From Pseudomonadota bacterium (GTDB lineage Bacteria > Pseudomonadota > Alphaproteobacteria > Rhizobiales > Tepidamorphaceae), in contig JAEYRQ010000654.1 of NCBI GenBank assembly GCA_023435545.1, forward strand, positions 1 to 7,710: DNA of 7,710 nucleotides, in the 5' to 3' direction. Shown one piece after another: positions 1-6,523 of this stretch (its first letter is position 1; each line of letters starts with the position of its first letter). Both the position numbers and the translations under genes were made by a program. The notes beneath the pieces were generated by a model. That model saw nothing but the letters and a program-made list of their open reading frames with translations. It was not told the origin of the DNA and did not search any database.

Positions 1-834
1 GGTGTAGCCGATCGCCCGGCAGAGCTTGAGCGCCGCCTCGAACAGCTTCGTCCGGACGCTTTCCGGCAGGTTGGGGGCGGGCGCCTCCTCGAAGACCTTC
101 TGGTTGTTGCGCTGGACCGAGCAGTCGCGCTCGAACAGGTGGACCAGGTTGCCGTGGGTATCGCCGAACACCTGCACCTCGAGATGGCGCGGCCGGGCGA
201 CGAACTTCTCGAGCAGCACCGCGTCGTCGCCGAAGGCGGTGCGCGCCTCCGACTTCGCCTGCTCCAGAGCGGCGGCGAAATCCTCCGGCTGCTCGACGAG
301 CCGCATCCCGCGTCCTCCGCCGCCGGCCGATGCCTTGATCAGCACCGGCCAGCCGATCCGTTCGGCTTCGGCGGCAAGGCGCTGCGGCGACTGGTCCTCG
401 CCGTGATAGCCCGGAACCGTCGGCAAACCGGCCTCGATGGCGATGCGCTTCGCCTCGATCTTCGAGCCCATCGCAGCGACCGCGCCTGCCGACGGCCCGA
501 TGAAGATCAGCCCCTCCCGCTCGCACGCTTCGACGAAGCCGGCGTTCTCGGACAGGAAGCCGTAGCCCGGATGAATTGCATCTGCTCCGGAGGCGCGGGC
601 GGCGGCGAGAATCGCTGCGACCGACAGGTAGCTGTCGGCAGCCGGTGCCGGACCGATCCGGTGGGCCTCGTCGGCGAGGCGGACATGCAGGGAGCCGGCG
701 TCGGCGTCGGAATAGACCGCGACCGTACGGAGGCCGAGGCGCCGGCAGGTGGCGATGATCCGGCAGGCGATCTCGCCGCGATTGGCGATCAGGACCGTGC
801 GAATCGGGCGGGGTGCGGTGGCGAAGGGGCTCAT
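1..834 (-). CDS. Biotin carboxylase (alpha) subunit of the acyl-CoA carboxylase, N-terminal part; 3' end outside window
   Basis: Carboxylates biotin with ATP and bicarbonate, for use by the adjacent carboxyltransferase. The frame stays open to the left edge, giving the first 278 residues; a full alpha subunit is about 650-680 and would carry a C-terminal biotinyl domain with a biotinylated Lys, not visible here. Motifs in order: ANRGEIACRI (17-26), AIHPGYGFLSEN (86-97), FIGPS (111-115), MGSK (122-125, with the ATP-binding Lys), the glycine-rich loop KASAGGGGRGMR (167-178), ARPRHLEVQVF (213-223) and ERDCSVQRNNQK (235-246) before VFEEAPAP. In the last motif most biotin carboxylases read QRRHQK or similar; here two Asn replace the second Arg and the His. 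The ATG at 834 is 7 bp after the beta-subunit stop and places ANRGEI at the normal distance; its ribosome binding site is poor (AGG about 14 bases upstream), so coupling to the beta gene is likely. Confidence 0.94.
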   Translation of the reverse strand, partial: MSPFATAPRPIRTVLIANRGEIACRIIATCRRLGLRTVAVYSDADAGSLHVRLADEAHRIGPAPAADSYLSVAAILAAARASGADAIHPGYGFLSENAGFVEACEREGLIFIGPSAGAVAAMGSKIEAKRIAIEAGLPTVPGYHGEDQSPQRLAAEAERIGWPVLIKASAGGGGRGMRLVEQPEDFAAALEQAKSEARTAFGDDAVLLEKFVARPRHLEVQVFGDTHGNLVHLFERDCSVQRNNQKVFEEAPAPNLPESVRTKLFEAALKLCRAIGYT

Positions 835-841
835 GCCGGGC

Positions 842-2443
842 TCACATCCTGTAGACCGGGCGCGACCCCGGCTGCGGCGGCTGCATCGCCCCCGTCGCCA
901 GGCACAGCGCCAGCACCGTGCGGGTGTCGCGCGGGTCGATGATGCCGTCGTCCCAGATGCGGGCAGTGCAGTAGTAGGGGTCCGACTTGGTCTCGAACAT
1001 GTCGCGCAGATGCGCCTCGTAGGCGGCGAGTTCCTCCTCGGTCGCGGGATTGCGCGAGATCGAGGCCCGGCGCAGGTCCATCAGCACCGAGGAGCCGACG
1101 TCGGGGTTCATCCCGCCGAGCCGCGCGTTCGGCCACATGAACATGAAGCGCGGCCGGAAGCCGCGTCCGCTCATGCCATAGTTGCCGGCCCCGTAGGAGC
1201 CGCCGGTGACGAGCGTGTAGCGCGGCACGCGGGTGTTGGAGACGGCGTAGACCAGCTTCGCCGAATGCTTGGAGATGCCGCCGCGCTCGGCATCGGAGCC
1301 GACCATGAAGCCGGTGGTGTTCTGCAGGAACAGGAGCGGCACCTGCCGCTGGTCGCACAGCTCGATGAAGTGGACGGCCTTCAGCGTGCTCTCGGAAAAC
1401 AGCACCCCGTTGTTGGCGATGATGCCGACCGGCAGCCCCTCGATATGGGCGAAGCCGCAGAGCACCGTGTCGCCGTAGAGCGGCTTGAACTCGTGGAACT
1501 CGCTGGCATCGACGATGCGGGCGACGATCTCGCGCTGGTCGAAGGGTCGCGACAGGTCGGCGCCGACGATGCCGGGAATCTCGGCGGGATCGTAGAGCGG
1601 CGGGCGGGGGCTGCGGATGTCGCCGTGGAGCCTCTGGGGAAAGCTCAGCGCGCCAACCATGTCGCGGAGCCTAGCGATCGCCTCGCGCTCGTCGGCGGCG
1701 TAGTGGTCGGAGACGCCGGAGACGGTCGAGTGCATGAAGGCGCCGCCGAGCCGGTCGCGGTCGACGACCTCCTTGATCGCCGCCTTGACGATCGGCGGTC
1801 CACCGAGATGCACCGATGCGTTGCCGGCGACCATGACGAACTCGTCGGCGAGCGCCGGGATATAGGCGCCGCCGGCGGTGCATTCGCCGAAGACGGCGGC
1901 AAGCTGCGGCAGGCCCTCCGCCGACATGCGGCACTGGCGGTAGAAGGTGCCGCCGAAATGCTCCTGGTCGGGGAAGACGTCCTCGAGGTTCTGCAGGTTC
2001 GCCCCGCCGCAATCGACCAGATAGACCACCGGCAGCCGGTTCTCGATGGCGATGTCCTGGGCGCGGATGTGCTTGCGCACGGTCTCCTTGAAGAACGAGC
2101 CGCCCTTTACGGTGGCGTCGTTGGCGATGATCACGCAGGCGACGCCGCGGATCGTGCCGATGCCGGTGACGATGCCGGCCGACGGCAGCGAATTGTCGTA
2201 GAGCCCCCAGGCCGCCAGCGGCGAGAGTTCCAGGAACGGCGTCATCGGATCGACCAAGAGGTCGATGCGCTCGCGCACCAGGATCTTGCCGCGGGCATGG
2301 TGGCGGGCGATCATCTTCTCGCCGCCGCCGCCCAGCGCCCACTGGTACTTGGCGTGCAGATCGGCGAGCAGGCCGTCATAGACCCGCCGGTTCTCCCGGA
2401 AGGCGGGATCGTCGACATTGCAGCGGCTTTCAAGGACGGCCAT
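842..2443 (-). CDS. Acyl-CoA carboxylase carboxyltransferase (beta) subunit, methylcrotonyl-/geranyl-CoA carboxylase type
   Basis: Transfers the carboxyl group from carboxybiotin to an acyl-CoA in the cytoplasm, as the beta subunit of a biotin-dependent complex with the product encoded next. At 533 residues it matches MCC and GCC beta subunits. The N-terminal crotonase-like half contains ANDATVKGGSFFKETVRKH (107-125), YLVDCGGANL (141-150), FPDQEHFG (157-164) and the oxyanion-hole motif CTAGGAYIP (188-196), all in the MCC/GCC form rather than the propionyl-CoA carboxylase form. The C-terminal half has QNTTGFMVG (374-382), GGSYGAGNYGMSGR (414-427) and MWPNAR (436-441). It departs from the family at KAAIKE (220-225, usually KAATGE) and at GGMNPDVGSS (443-452), where relatives have a GGEQAA segment. 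The start at 2443 gives the expected N-terminus MAVLESRCN and has AAAGGG six bases upstream. The product is certainly a carboxyltransferase; the substrate (3-methylcrotonyl-, geranyl- or another acyl-CoA) is not resolved. Confidence 0.92.
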   Translation of the reverse strand: MAVLESRCNVDDPAFRENRRVYDGLLADLHAKYQWALGGGGEKMIARHHARGKILVRERIDLLVDPMTPFLELSPLAAWGLYDNSLPSAGIVTGIGTIRGVACVIIANDATVKGGSFFKETVRKHIRAQDIAIENRLPVVYLVDCGGANLQNLEDVFPDQEHFGGTFYRQCRMSAEGLPQLAAVFGECTAGGAYIPALADEFVMVAGNASVHLGGPPIVKAAIKEVVDRDRLGGAFMHSTVSGVSDHYAADEREAIARLRDMVGALSFPQRLHGDIRSPRPPLYDPAEIPGIVGADLSRPFDQREIVARIVDASEFHEFKPLYGDTVLCGFAHIEGLPVGIIANNGVLFSESTLKAVHFIELCDQRQVPLLFLQNTTGFMVGSDAERGGISKHSAKLVYAVSNTRVPRYTLVTGGSYGAGNYGMSGRGFRPRFMFMWPNARLGGMNPDVGSSVLMDLRRASISRNPATEEELAAYEAHLRDMFETKSDPYYCTARIWDDGIIDPRDTRTVLALCLATGAMQPPQPGSRPVYRM

Positions 2444-2449
2444 CGAATA

Positions 2450-2455
2450 CCCTTT
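2450..2455 (-). promoter_or_regulatory. Ribosome binding site of the carboxyltransferase gene
   Basis: The minus strand reads AAAGGG, separated by 6 bases from the ATG at 2443. It is a moderate match and supports this start. The 48-bp gap between livF and this gene (2444-2491) shows no clear promoter hexamers and no U-tailed hairpin, so read-through from the transporter genes is the simplest view. Confidence 0.55.
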
Positions 2456-2491
2456 CGGTCGGCACCGGCGCGGGGAGGGCTGGGTGCATCT

Positions 2492-3289
2492 TCATCCCAG
2501 CCACCGCTTGCGCCGGCGGTAGTGCTTGACCTCCCGGAAATTCCGACGGCGGTCCTCGCCGGAGAAGCCGAGATAGAATTCCTGAACGTCCTGGTTTGAT
2601 TCGAGCTGCTCGCGGGTGCCGTGCAGCACGATGCGGCCGCCATCCATGACGTAGCCGTAGTCGCACTGGGCGATCGCGGCTCGGGCGTTCTGCTCGACGA
2701 GCAGCACGGTCAGGCCCTCCTCGCGGCGGATGCGGCCGATGATCTGGAAGAGCTGCTCGACCAGGATCGGCGCCAGCCCCATCGACGGTTCGTCGAGGAT
2801 CAAGAGCTTCGGCCCGGCCATCAGCGCCCGGCCGATCAACAGCATCTGCATCTCGCCGCCGGACAGATAGCCTGCGGTCCGCTTCATCAGGTCGGGCAGC
2901 CGGGGGAAGTAGTGGAAGACCCGGTCGAGGTCGGCCTTCACCGCCTTCTGGTCGGCGCGGCGGTGAGCGCCGACCATCAGGTTCTGCTCGACGGTGAGAT
3001 GCTCGAGCACCTTGCGGCCCTCGAGCACCTGGACGATTCCGCGGCCGAAGATGCCATAGGGATCGCCGTTGGTGATGTCCTCGCCGTCGAAGGTGATCCG
3101 CCCGGCGGTCACCTCGCCGAGATCGGCGTGAAGCAGGCCGGAGATCGCCCTGAGCGTCGTGGTCTTGCCGGCGCCGTTGGAGCCGAGCAGAACCACCATC
3201 TGCCCGTCCGGCACCTCCAGGTTGGCCGATCGCAGCACCTGGATGACGCCGCCATAGACCACGTCGACATTGCTCAGGGTCAATCCCAT
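2492..3289 (-). CDS. livF: ABC transporter ATP-binding protein, LivF family
   Basis: One of the two cytoplasmic ATPases that power the LivHM channel. The 265-residue product has a full set of motifs: Walker A GSNGAGKTT (36-44), Q-loop GIVQVLEGR with Gln87, ABC signature YLSGGEMQML (141-150), Walker B KLLILDEP (161-168) with catalytic Glu167, and VEQN (198-201), where LivF proteins carry Gln rather than the switch His. LivF is also indicated by the D-loop SMGLAPILVE (169-178). After the usual end of LivF (EFYLGFSGED) there is a strongly basic tail of about 19 residues, RRRNFREVKHYRRRKRWLG, longer than in E. coli LivF. The gene begins 27 bp after the binding-protein stop with a weak GAGG site. 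Its partner LivG is not in the window. The ATPase looks fully functional. Confidence 0.96.
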   Translation of the reverse strand: MGLTLSNVDVVYGGVIQVLRSANLEVPDGQMVVLLGSNGAGKTTTLRAISGLLHADLGEVTAGRITFDGEDITNGDPYGIFGRGIVQVLEGRKVLEHLTVEQNLMVGAHRRADQKAVKADLDRVFHYFPRLPDLMKRTAGYLSGGEMQMLLIGRALMAGPKLLILDEPSMGLAPILVEQLFQIIGRIRREEGLTVLLVEQNARAAIAQCDYGYVMDGGRIVLHGTREQLESNQDVQEFYLGFSGEDRRRNFREVKHYRRRKRWLG

Positions 3290-3316
3290 GGCCCGCCCTC
3301 GCTCACGCTCGCCCGC

Positions 3317-4510
3317 TCACCACTTGTCGAGCGCCGGCACGTCCATCCAGTCCTCGCCGAGCGGCACGATCTTGCCGTCGACGACGACTTCGGCGGTTGC
3401 CTTGATCTCGCCGACGGGGAACGGCGCGGAGGTGTCGAAGCCGACCGTCGGCAGGGCGCCGAGCAGGTCCTCCTCGCTGAAGGTGCCGTCGAGCAGCGCC
3501 TGCCGCATCGCCTCGCCGGTGATGTTGTCGGCGCCGACCGTCTCGACCGCCTTCTCCAGGACGCGCAGGGCCAGGATCGCCTGGGCGGCCGACTGGGCGG
3601 TGATGGTGCCCCACTCGCCGTCCTTCTTGTTGGCCTCGAACACCTCGCGGATCGGCAGCTCCGCCTTGCCGGGGGCGGCGAAGGAGAAGGCCGACATCGA
3701 GCCGTTCAGTTCGCTGAGGTCGATGCCCTTGGAAACCTCGGCCAGGCCATTGTGCGTCGACATGATGATCGGGATGTCGAGGTTCAGTTCCTGCAGCGCC
3801 TTGGCGACCGATATCACCTGGGCGGTGGTGCCGCCGACCAGCAGCACGTCCGGCTCTTTCTCGGCGAGCGCGCGGACGTTGCTCGTCACCGACACGGGCG
3901 AGGCTTCGACCCATTGCGTATCGACCAGCTCGAAGCGGTCCGGATAGGTGTCGGCCAGATGCTTGATGCCGTTCACCTGGTCGACGAAGCCGGCCAGCGT
4001 CTGGGTCGAGACCGCGCCGATCTTCAGTTTGTCGCCCTTCTCCTCCTGCATATGGGCGAACAGCCCGGCGAACTCGTGGCTGTAGGTCGGCCGGATCGAG
4101 TAGTGCCAGCCGTCGGGCGTCCAGACGAGGCCGACCATGGCCGTGCCGATCAGCATCGGCACCTTGTCGTCGGGGAGCCGCTTCATCAGGGTGGTGAGGT
4201 CAGGCGAGCCGAAACCCAGATGCTGGATCGGTTCGTCCGAAGACAGGATCGAGGGCCAGGTGCGCGCGATCACGGCCGGGTCGTAGCGCATGTCGTAGAT
4301 CTTGACGTTCACCTTGACGCCGAGGCCCTCGCCGACCTCCTTGTTCCACCAGTCGACGATGGTGTTGATGCCGGACATGGCGTTGGGCATCACGTCGGCG
4401 AAGGGGCCGGAATAGTCGGCGCTGGCGCTCATCACGTATTCCGCGGATGTCGCCGGCAGGGCGGTGGCGGCGAGGAAGGCCGCCGCTAGTGCCGTTCGTC
4501 TCAGGGTCAT
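3317..4510 (-). CDS. Periplasmic ABC transporter substrate-binding protein (LivK/Peripla_BP_6-like)
   Basis: Captures the ligand in the periplasm and delivers it to the LivHM channel. The product is 397 residues, as expected for the family. It begins with a classic Sec signal peptide: basic MTLRR, a hydrophobic core TALAAAFLAATALP, and likely cleavage after TSA at residue 23. There is no lipobox Cys, so it is soluble and periplasmic, which fits a Gram-negative cell. The mature protein shows the two-lobe type I fold pattern: the early YSGPFADVMPNAMSGINTIV stretch (33-52), DMRYDPAVIARTWPSIL in lobe 1, and LKIGAVSTQT followed by PDVLLVGGTT in lobe 2. The order ligase-livH-livM-binding protein-livF is a recurring arrangement in Proteobacteria. 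The start has the best ribosome binding site in the window (GGGAGGA), consistent with the excess of binding protein over permease normally needed. The ligand is unknown; members of this family bind amino acids, amides, short-chain and aromatic acids. Confidence 0.93.
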   Translation of the reverse strand: MTLRRTALAAAFLAATALPATSAEYVMSASADYSGPFADVMPNAMSGINTIVDWWNKEVGEGLGVKVNVKIYDMRYDPAVIARTWPSILSSDEPIQHLGFGSPDLTTLMKRLPDDKVPMLIGTAMVGLVWTPDGWHYSIRPTYSHEFAGLFAHMQEEKGDKLKIGAVSTQTLAGFVDQVNGIKHLADTYPDRFELVDTQWVEASPVSVTSNVRALAEKEPDVLLVGGTTAQVISVAKALQELNLDIPIIMSTHNGLAEVSKGIDLSELNGSMSAFSFAAPGKAELPIREVFEANKKDGEWGTITAQSAAQAILALRVLEKAVETVGADNITGEAMRQALLDGTFSEEDLLGALPTVGFDTSAPFPVGEIKATAEVVVDGKIVPLGEDWMDVPALDKW

Positions 4511-4515
4511 CTAAG

Positions 4516-4522
4516 TCCTCCC
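4516..4522 (-). promoter_or_regulatory. Strong ribosome binding site of the substrate-binding protein gene
   Basis: On the minus strand the sequence reads GGGAGGA, with the GGAGG core 6 bases before the ATG at 4510. It is the closest match to the anti-Shine-Dalgarno sequence among the starts in this window; the neighbours have only GAGG, GAGAGG or AAAGGG. This supports the chosen start and suggests that the binding protein is translated more strongly than the permeases and ATPase. Confidence 0.75.
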
Positions 4523-4529
4523 GGGTGAT

Positions 4530-4544
4530 GGGCCTTTGCGGCCC
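4530..4544 (-). other. Small intercistronic hairpin between livM and the substrate-binding protein gene
   Basis: GGGCC-GCAAA-GGCCC on the minus strand gives a perfect 5-bp GC stem with a 5-base loop. It sits in the 57-bp gap, just before the strong ribosome binding site. No U-run follows, so it is not a convincing Rho-independent terminator; it could slow 3' decay or mark a processing point, but a chance stem of this size is quite possible in GC-rich DNA. Confidence 0.35.
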
Positions 4545-4559
4545 GATTGAGCTCCGGCT

Positions 4560-4579
4560 CCCCGCCGTCAGTTGCGGGG
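4560..4579 (-). other. Hairpin spanning the livM stop codon
   Basis: A 6-bp all-GC stem (CCCCGC with GCGGGG) closes an 8-base loop; the livM stop codon lies inside the structure, at the junction of stem and loop. It is followed on the minus strand, 15 bases later, by the hairpin at 4530-4544. There is no U tract. The pair may form a small structured intercistronic element, but this rests only on base pairing seen by eye. Confidence 0.35.
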
Positions 4580-5620
4580 GAACGGCCAGAGCTGGAACGC
4601 TGCCCGCAGCACCGACCACCGGTGTGCCAGGCCGCGGGGTTCGAAGATCAGGGCAATCAGGATGGCGGCGCCGAGCGCGACCGAGGTGATCGCGAACAGC
4701 ATGCCGCCGCTGGAGGCGCCGCCGGCATGCAGGATGGCGGGCGCACCCCAGTGCAGGCCTTCCTGCACCGCGGTGATGAAGACGACGCCGAGGATGGCGC
4801 CGACGGGGCTGTGGATTCCGCCGACGATCAGCATGCCGAGATACCAGACCGAGGCAAACAGGGTGAAGCTGTCGACCGTCACGAACTGCAGGAAGTAGGC
4901 GGTGCAGGCGCCGGCGACGCCCGCGAACAGCGAGCCGGTGAAGAAGGCGAGGATCTTCATCCTCAGGACGGGGATCCCCATCACCTCGGCGACGATGTCG
5001 TTGTCGCGTACCGCCATCAGCGCGCGGCCGAAGCGCGAGCGCGGCAGGTTGAAGGCGGCGACCGTGAGGATCGCGACCAGGATCAGCGCGAAGTAGTAGA
5101 GGTGGGTCGGGCTCGACAGCCTGACGCCGGCGATCCGCAGCGGCTCGACCGGCATGCCGACGAGGCCGCCGAGCCAGCCCATCGGCAAGGCGAGGATGAT
5201 GATCGGGAACATCACCTGGGCAGCGAGCGTCGTCAGCGCCAGGTAGAAGCCCTTCACCCGGGCGGCCGGCAGCGCGAAGACGATGGAGACCAGCCCGGTG
5301 ATGACAGCTGCGAGCGGCACCACGACGAAGACCGGCAGTCCGTAGCCCGAGAGCTTGGCGGCGGCGAAGGCGCCGATGCCGACGAAGGCCGACTGGGCGA
5401 TGTTGATCTGACCGGCCATGCCGACGGTGACGAACAGCCCGTAGACCGCCATCAGCGTGATGAACATGTGGGTGAAGACGCCGAGCAGGTAGTTGCCGGC
5501 AAGCTGCGGCATCACCAGCAGCAGCACGACGAGGGCAAGCGCCCAGACCTGCGAGCGGCGGGTCTTAAGGATGCGCGCCTCGGCGGCATAGCGCCCGAAA
5601 TGGATTCCCGCCGGTAGCAT
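4568..5620 (-). CDS. livM: Branched-chain amino acid-type ABC transporter permease, LivM family
   Basis: Second inner-membrane channel subunit of the importer. The product is 350 residues, with a cytoplasmic-looking basic N-terminus (1-24) and then hydrophobic segments near 25-45, 48-68, 72-90, 95-120, 125-146, 172-191, 222-245, 255-285 and 305-326. LivM hallmarks are the segment YGLFVTVGMAGQINIAQSAF (60-79), ALPAARVKGFYLALTTLA (116-133), the ATPase-contact loop SRFGRALMAVRDNDIVAEVMGI (195-216), and GMLIVGGIHSPVGAILG (262-278). The ending IFEPRGLAHRW is typical. The ATG at 5620 lies only 3 bp after the livH stop, with GAGAGG 9 bases upstream, so the two permeases are co-translated. Nothing looks broken. 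A short Met-Leu-Pro-Ala-Gly leader precedes the conserved core; a later start would remove only this hydrophilic tail, so the start is likely rather than certain. As with LivH, the ligand cannot be read from the permease. Confidence 0.95.
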   Translation of the reverse strand: MLPAGIHFGRYAAEARILKTRRSQVWALALVVLLLVMPQLAGNYLLGVFTHMFITLMAVYGLFVTVGMAGQINIAQSAFVGIGAFAAAKLSGYGLPVFVVVPLAAVITGLVSIVFALPAARVKGFYLALTTLAAQVMFPIIILALPMGWLGGLVGMPVEPLRIAGVRLSSPTHLYYFALILVAILTVAAFNLPRSRFGRALMAVRDNDIVAEVMGIPVLRMKILAFFTGSLFAGVAGACTAYFLQFVTVDSFTLFASVWYLGMLIVGGIHSPVGAILGVVFITAVQEGLHWGAPAILHAGGASSGGMLFAITSVALGAAILIALIFEPRGLAHRWSVLRAAFQLWPFPRN

Positions 5621-5623
5621 CGC

Positions 5624-6523
5624 TCAGAGCCTCTCGATCTTCTTCCAGCCGAACAGGCCCTGCGGACGGATCAGCACGACGGCGACCATCACCAGGCAGG
5701 GCAGGATGCCGGAGGCCGCGCCGTTGGTGTGGGGGTCGAGATAGGCCATGGCCAGCGCCTCGCCGACGCCGATGATGATGCCGGCGAGCGGTGCACCGCG
5801 GATCGATTCGAGCCCGCCCAGCAGGGCGACCGGCAGGGCCTTGAAGCCGATATGGGCGACCTCCAGCGAGACAATGCGGCCCGACAGCAGCACCACCGCC
5901 CCGCAGGTCGCGACGATGGCGCCGAGGATCCAGGCAATGGCGATCGCCGAGCGCACCGAGATGCCGAGCGACAGGGCGGTGTTGTGGTCCTCGGCCACGG
6001 CGGCGAGCCTGAGGCCGCGCCTGGAGCGGGTGAAGAAGAAGTGGAGGGCGAAGGTCAGCGCGACGGTGAACAGCCCGCCGATCATCAGCCGCGTGTTGAT
6101 CAGGAACGGTCCGAGGTTGAACGCGCCCTCGGGCAGGATCACCGGGAAGGAGCGGGTCTCGGCGGTCCAGACCAGCTGCGCGGTGCCGCGCAGGAGGATC
6201 AGGAGCGCGATGGAGGCCATGAAGATCGCGAAGGCCGGCTGGCCGATCAGCGGGCGGAAGATGAACCGCTCCAGCCCGACGCCGAAGGCCACGCAGGCGC
6301 CGATGGTCAGCGCGATGGCGACGATGAGCGGCACCTCGTAGCCGACGGACTTAAGCCCGAGTGTGAAGGTCCACAGGAAGAGGGCGCCGAACACCAGCAC
6401 CTCGCCCTGGGCCAGGTTGATGATGCGCGAGGCGCGGTAGATGACGACGAAGGAAATCGCGACCAGCCCGTAGACGAGGCCGACGAGGGCGCCTTCGATG
6501 AGGATCTGGAGGAAGCTGATCAT
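5624..6523 (-). CDS. livH: Branched-chain amino acid-type ABC transporter permease, LivH family
   Basis: One of two inner-membrane channel subunits of a HAAT-family importer; it should pair with the LivM-type protein encoded next. The product is 299 residues, the usual LivH length, and almost wholly hydrophobic, with likely membrane segments near residues 5-30, 40-58, 63-85, 95-118, 146-164, 192-214, 225-257 and 272-287. The N-terminal LVYGLVAISFVVIYRASRI followed by NLAQGE (36-41) is typical of LivH. The cytoplasmic loop that contacts the ATPases is at about 167-192 (RRGLRLAAVAEDHNTALSLGI). The end IRPQGLFGWKK is also family-like. The frame runs open much further upstream, to 7600, but that extension is Arg/Pro-rich shadow of the ligase gene; the ATG at 6523 begins the recognisable protein, overlaps the ligase stop by 4 bp, and has GAGG 7 bases upstream. 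Family assignment is firm. Transport of leucine specifically is not shown; the neighbours suggest an organic acid. Confidence 0.95.
   Translation of the reverse strand: MISFLQILIEGALVGLVYGLVAISFVVIYRASRIINLAQGEVLVFGALFLWTFTLGLKSVGYEVPLIVAIALTIGACVAFGVGLERFIFRPLIGQPAFAIFMASIALLILLRGTAQLVWTAETRSFPVILPEGAFNLGPFLINTRLMIGGLFTVALTFALHFFFTRSRRGLRLAAVAEDHNTALSLGISVRSAIAIAWILGAIVATCGAVVLLSGRIVSLEVAHIGFKALPVALLGGLESIRGAPLAGIIIGVGEALAMAYLDPHTNGAASGILPCLVMVAVVLIRPQGLFGWKKIERL

Noticed and set aside
139..942. Open frame on the plus strand, 267 codons, opposite the biotin carboxylase gene
   Set aside because: The minus-strand frame carries all expected biotin carboxylase motifs; the plus-strand frame has none and ends in low-complexity Ala/Pro/Ser.
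842..2443. Assignment of the carboxyltransferase as propionyl-CoA or acetyl-CoA carboxylase beta subunit
   Set aside because: The CTAGGAY, FPDQEHFG and GAGNYGMSGR motifs follow the MCC/GCC pattern, not the PccB or AccD pattern.
749..2599. Long open frame on the plus strand, 616 codons, opposite the carboxyltransferase gene
   Set aside because: It is antisense to a well-supported gene, is rich in Arg, Ala, Asp, Gly and His with no recognisable motif, and arises because third-position GC bias suppresses stops on the opposite strand.
3300..3318. Three copies of GAGCG on the minus strand between the binding-protein gene and livF
   Set aside because: The copies are 5 bases long with unequal spacing, partly within the binding-protein stop region; expected by chance in GC-rich DNA and not a convincing operator or repeat.
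2621..4489. Long open frame on the plus strand, 622 codons, opposite livF and the binding-protein gene
   Set aside because: It crosses two real minus-strand genes and their gap, has a low-complexity composition (Asp, Gly, Arg, Ala, His), and shows no domain or start signal.
4530..4544. Hairpin as a Rho-independent terminator after livM
   Set aside because: The stem is only 5 bp, lacks a U-run, and lies between transporter genes that must be expressed together.
4547..5617. Open frame on the plus strand, 356 codons, opposite livM
   Set aside because: Hydrophilic Asp/Glu/Arg/Gln/His-rich sequence is the expected mirror of a hydrophobic membrane protein gene; no motif.
2492..6523. Naming the transporter as a leucine/isoleucine/valine importer
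   Set aside because: The family name fits but the HAAT family has many ligands; the embedded CoA ligase and the following carboxylase favour an organic acid, and no binding-site residue decides the matter.
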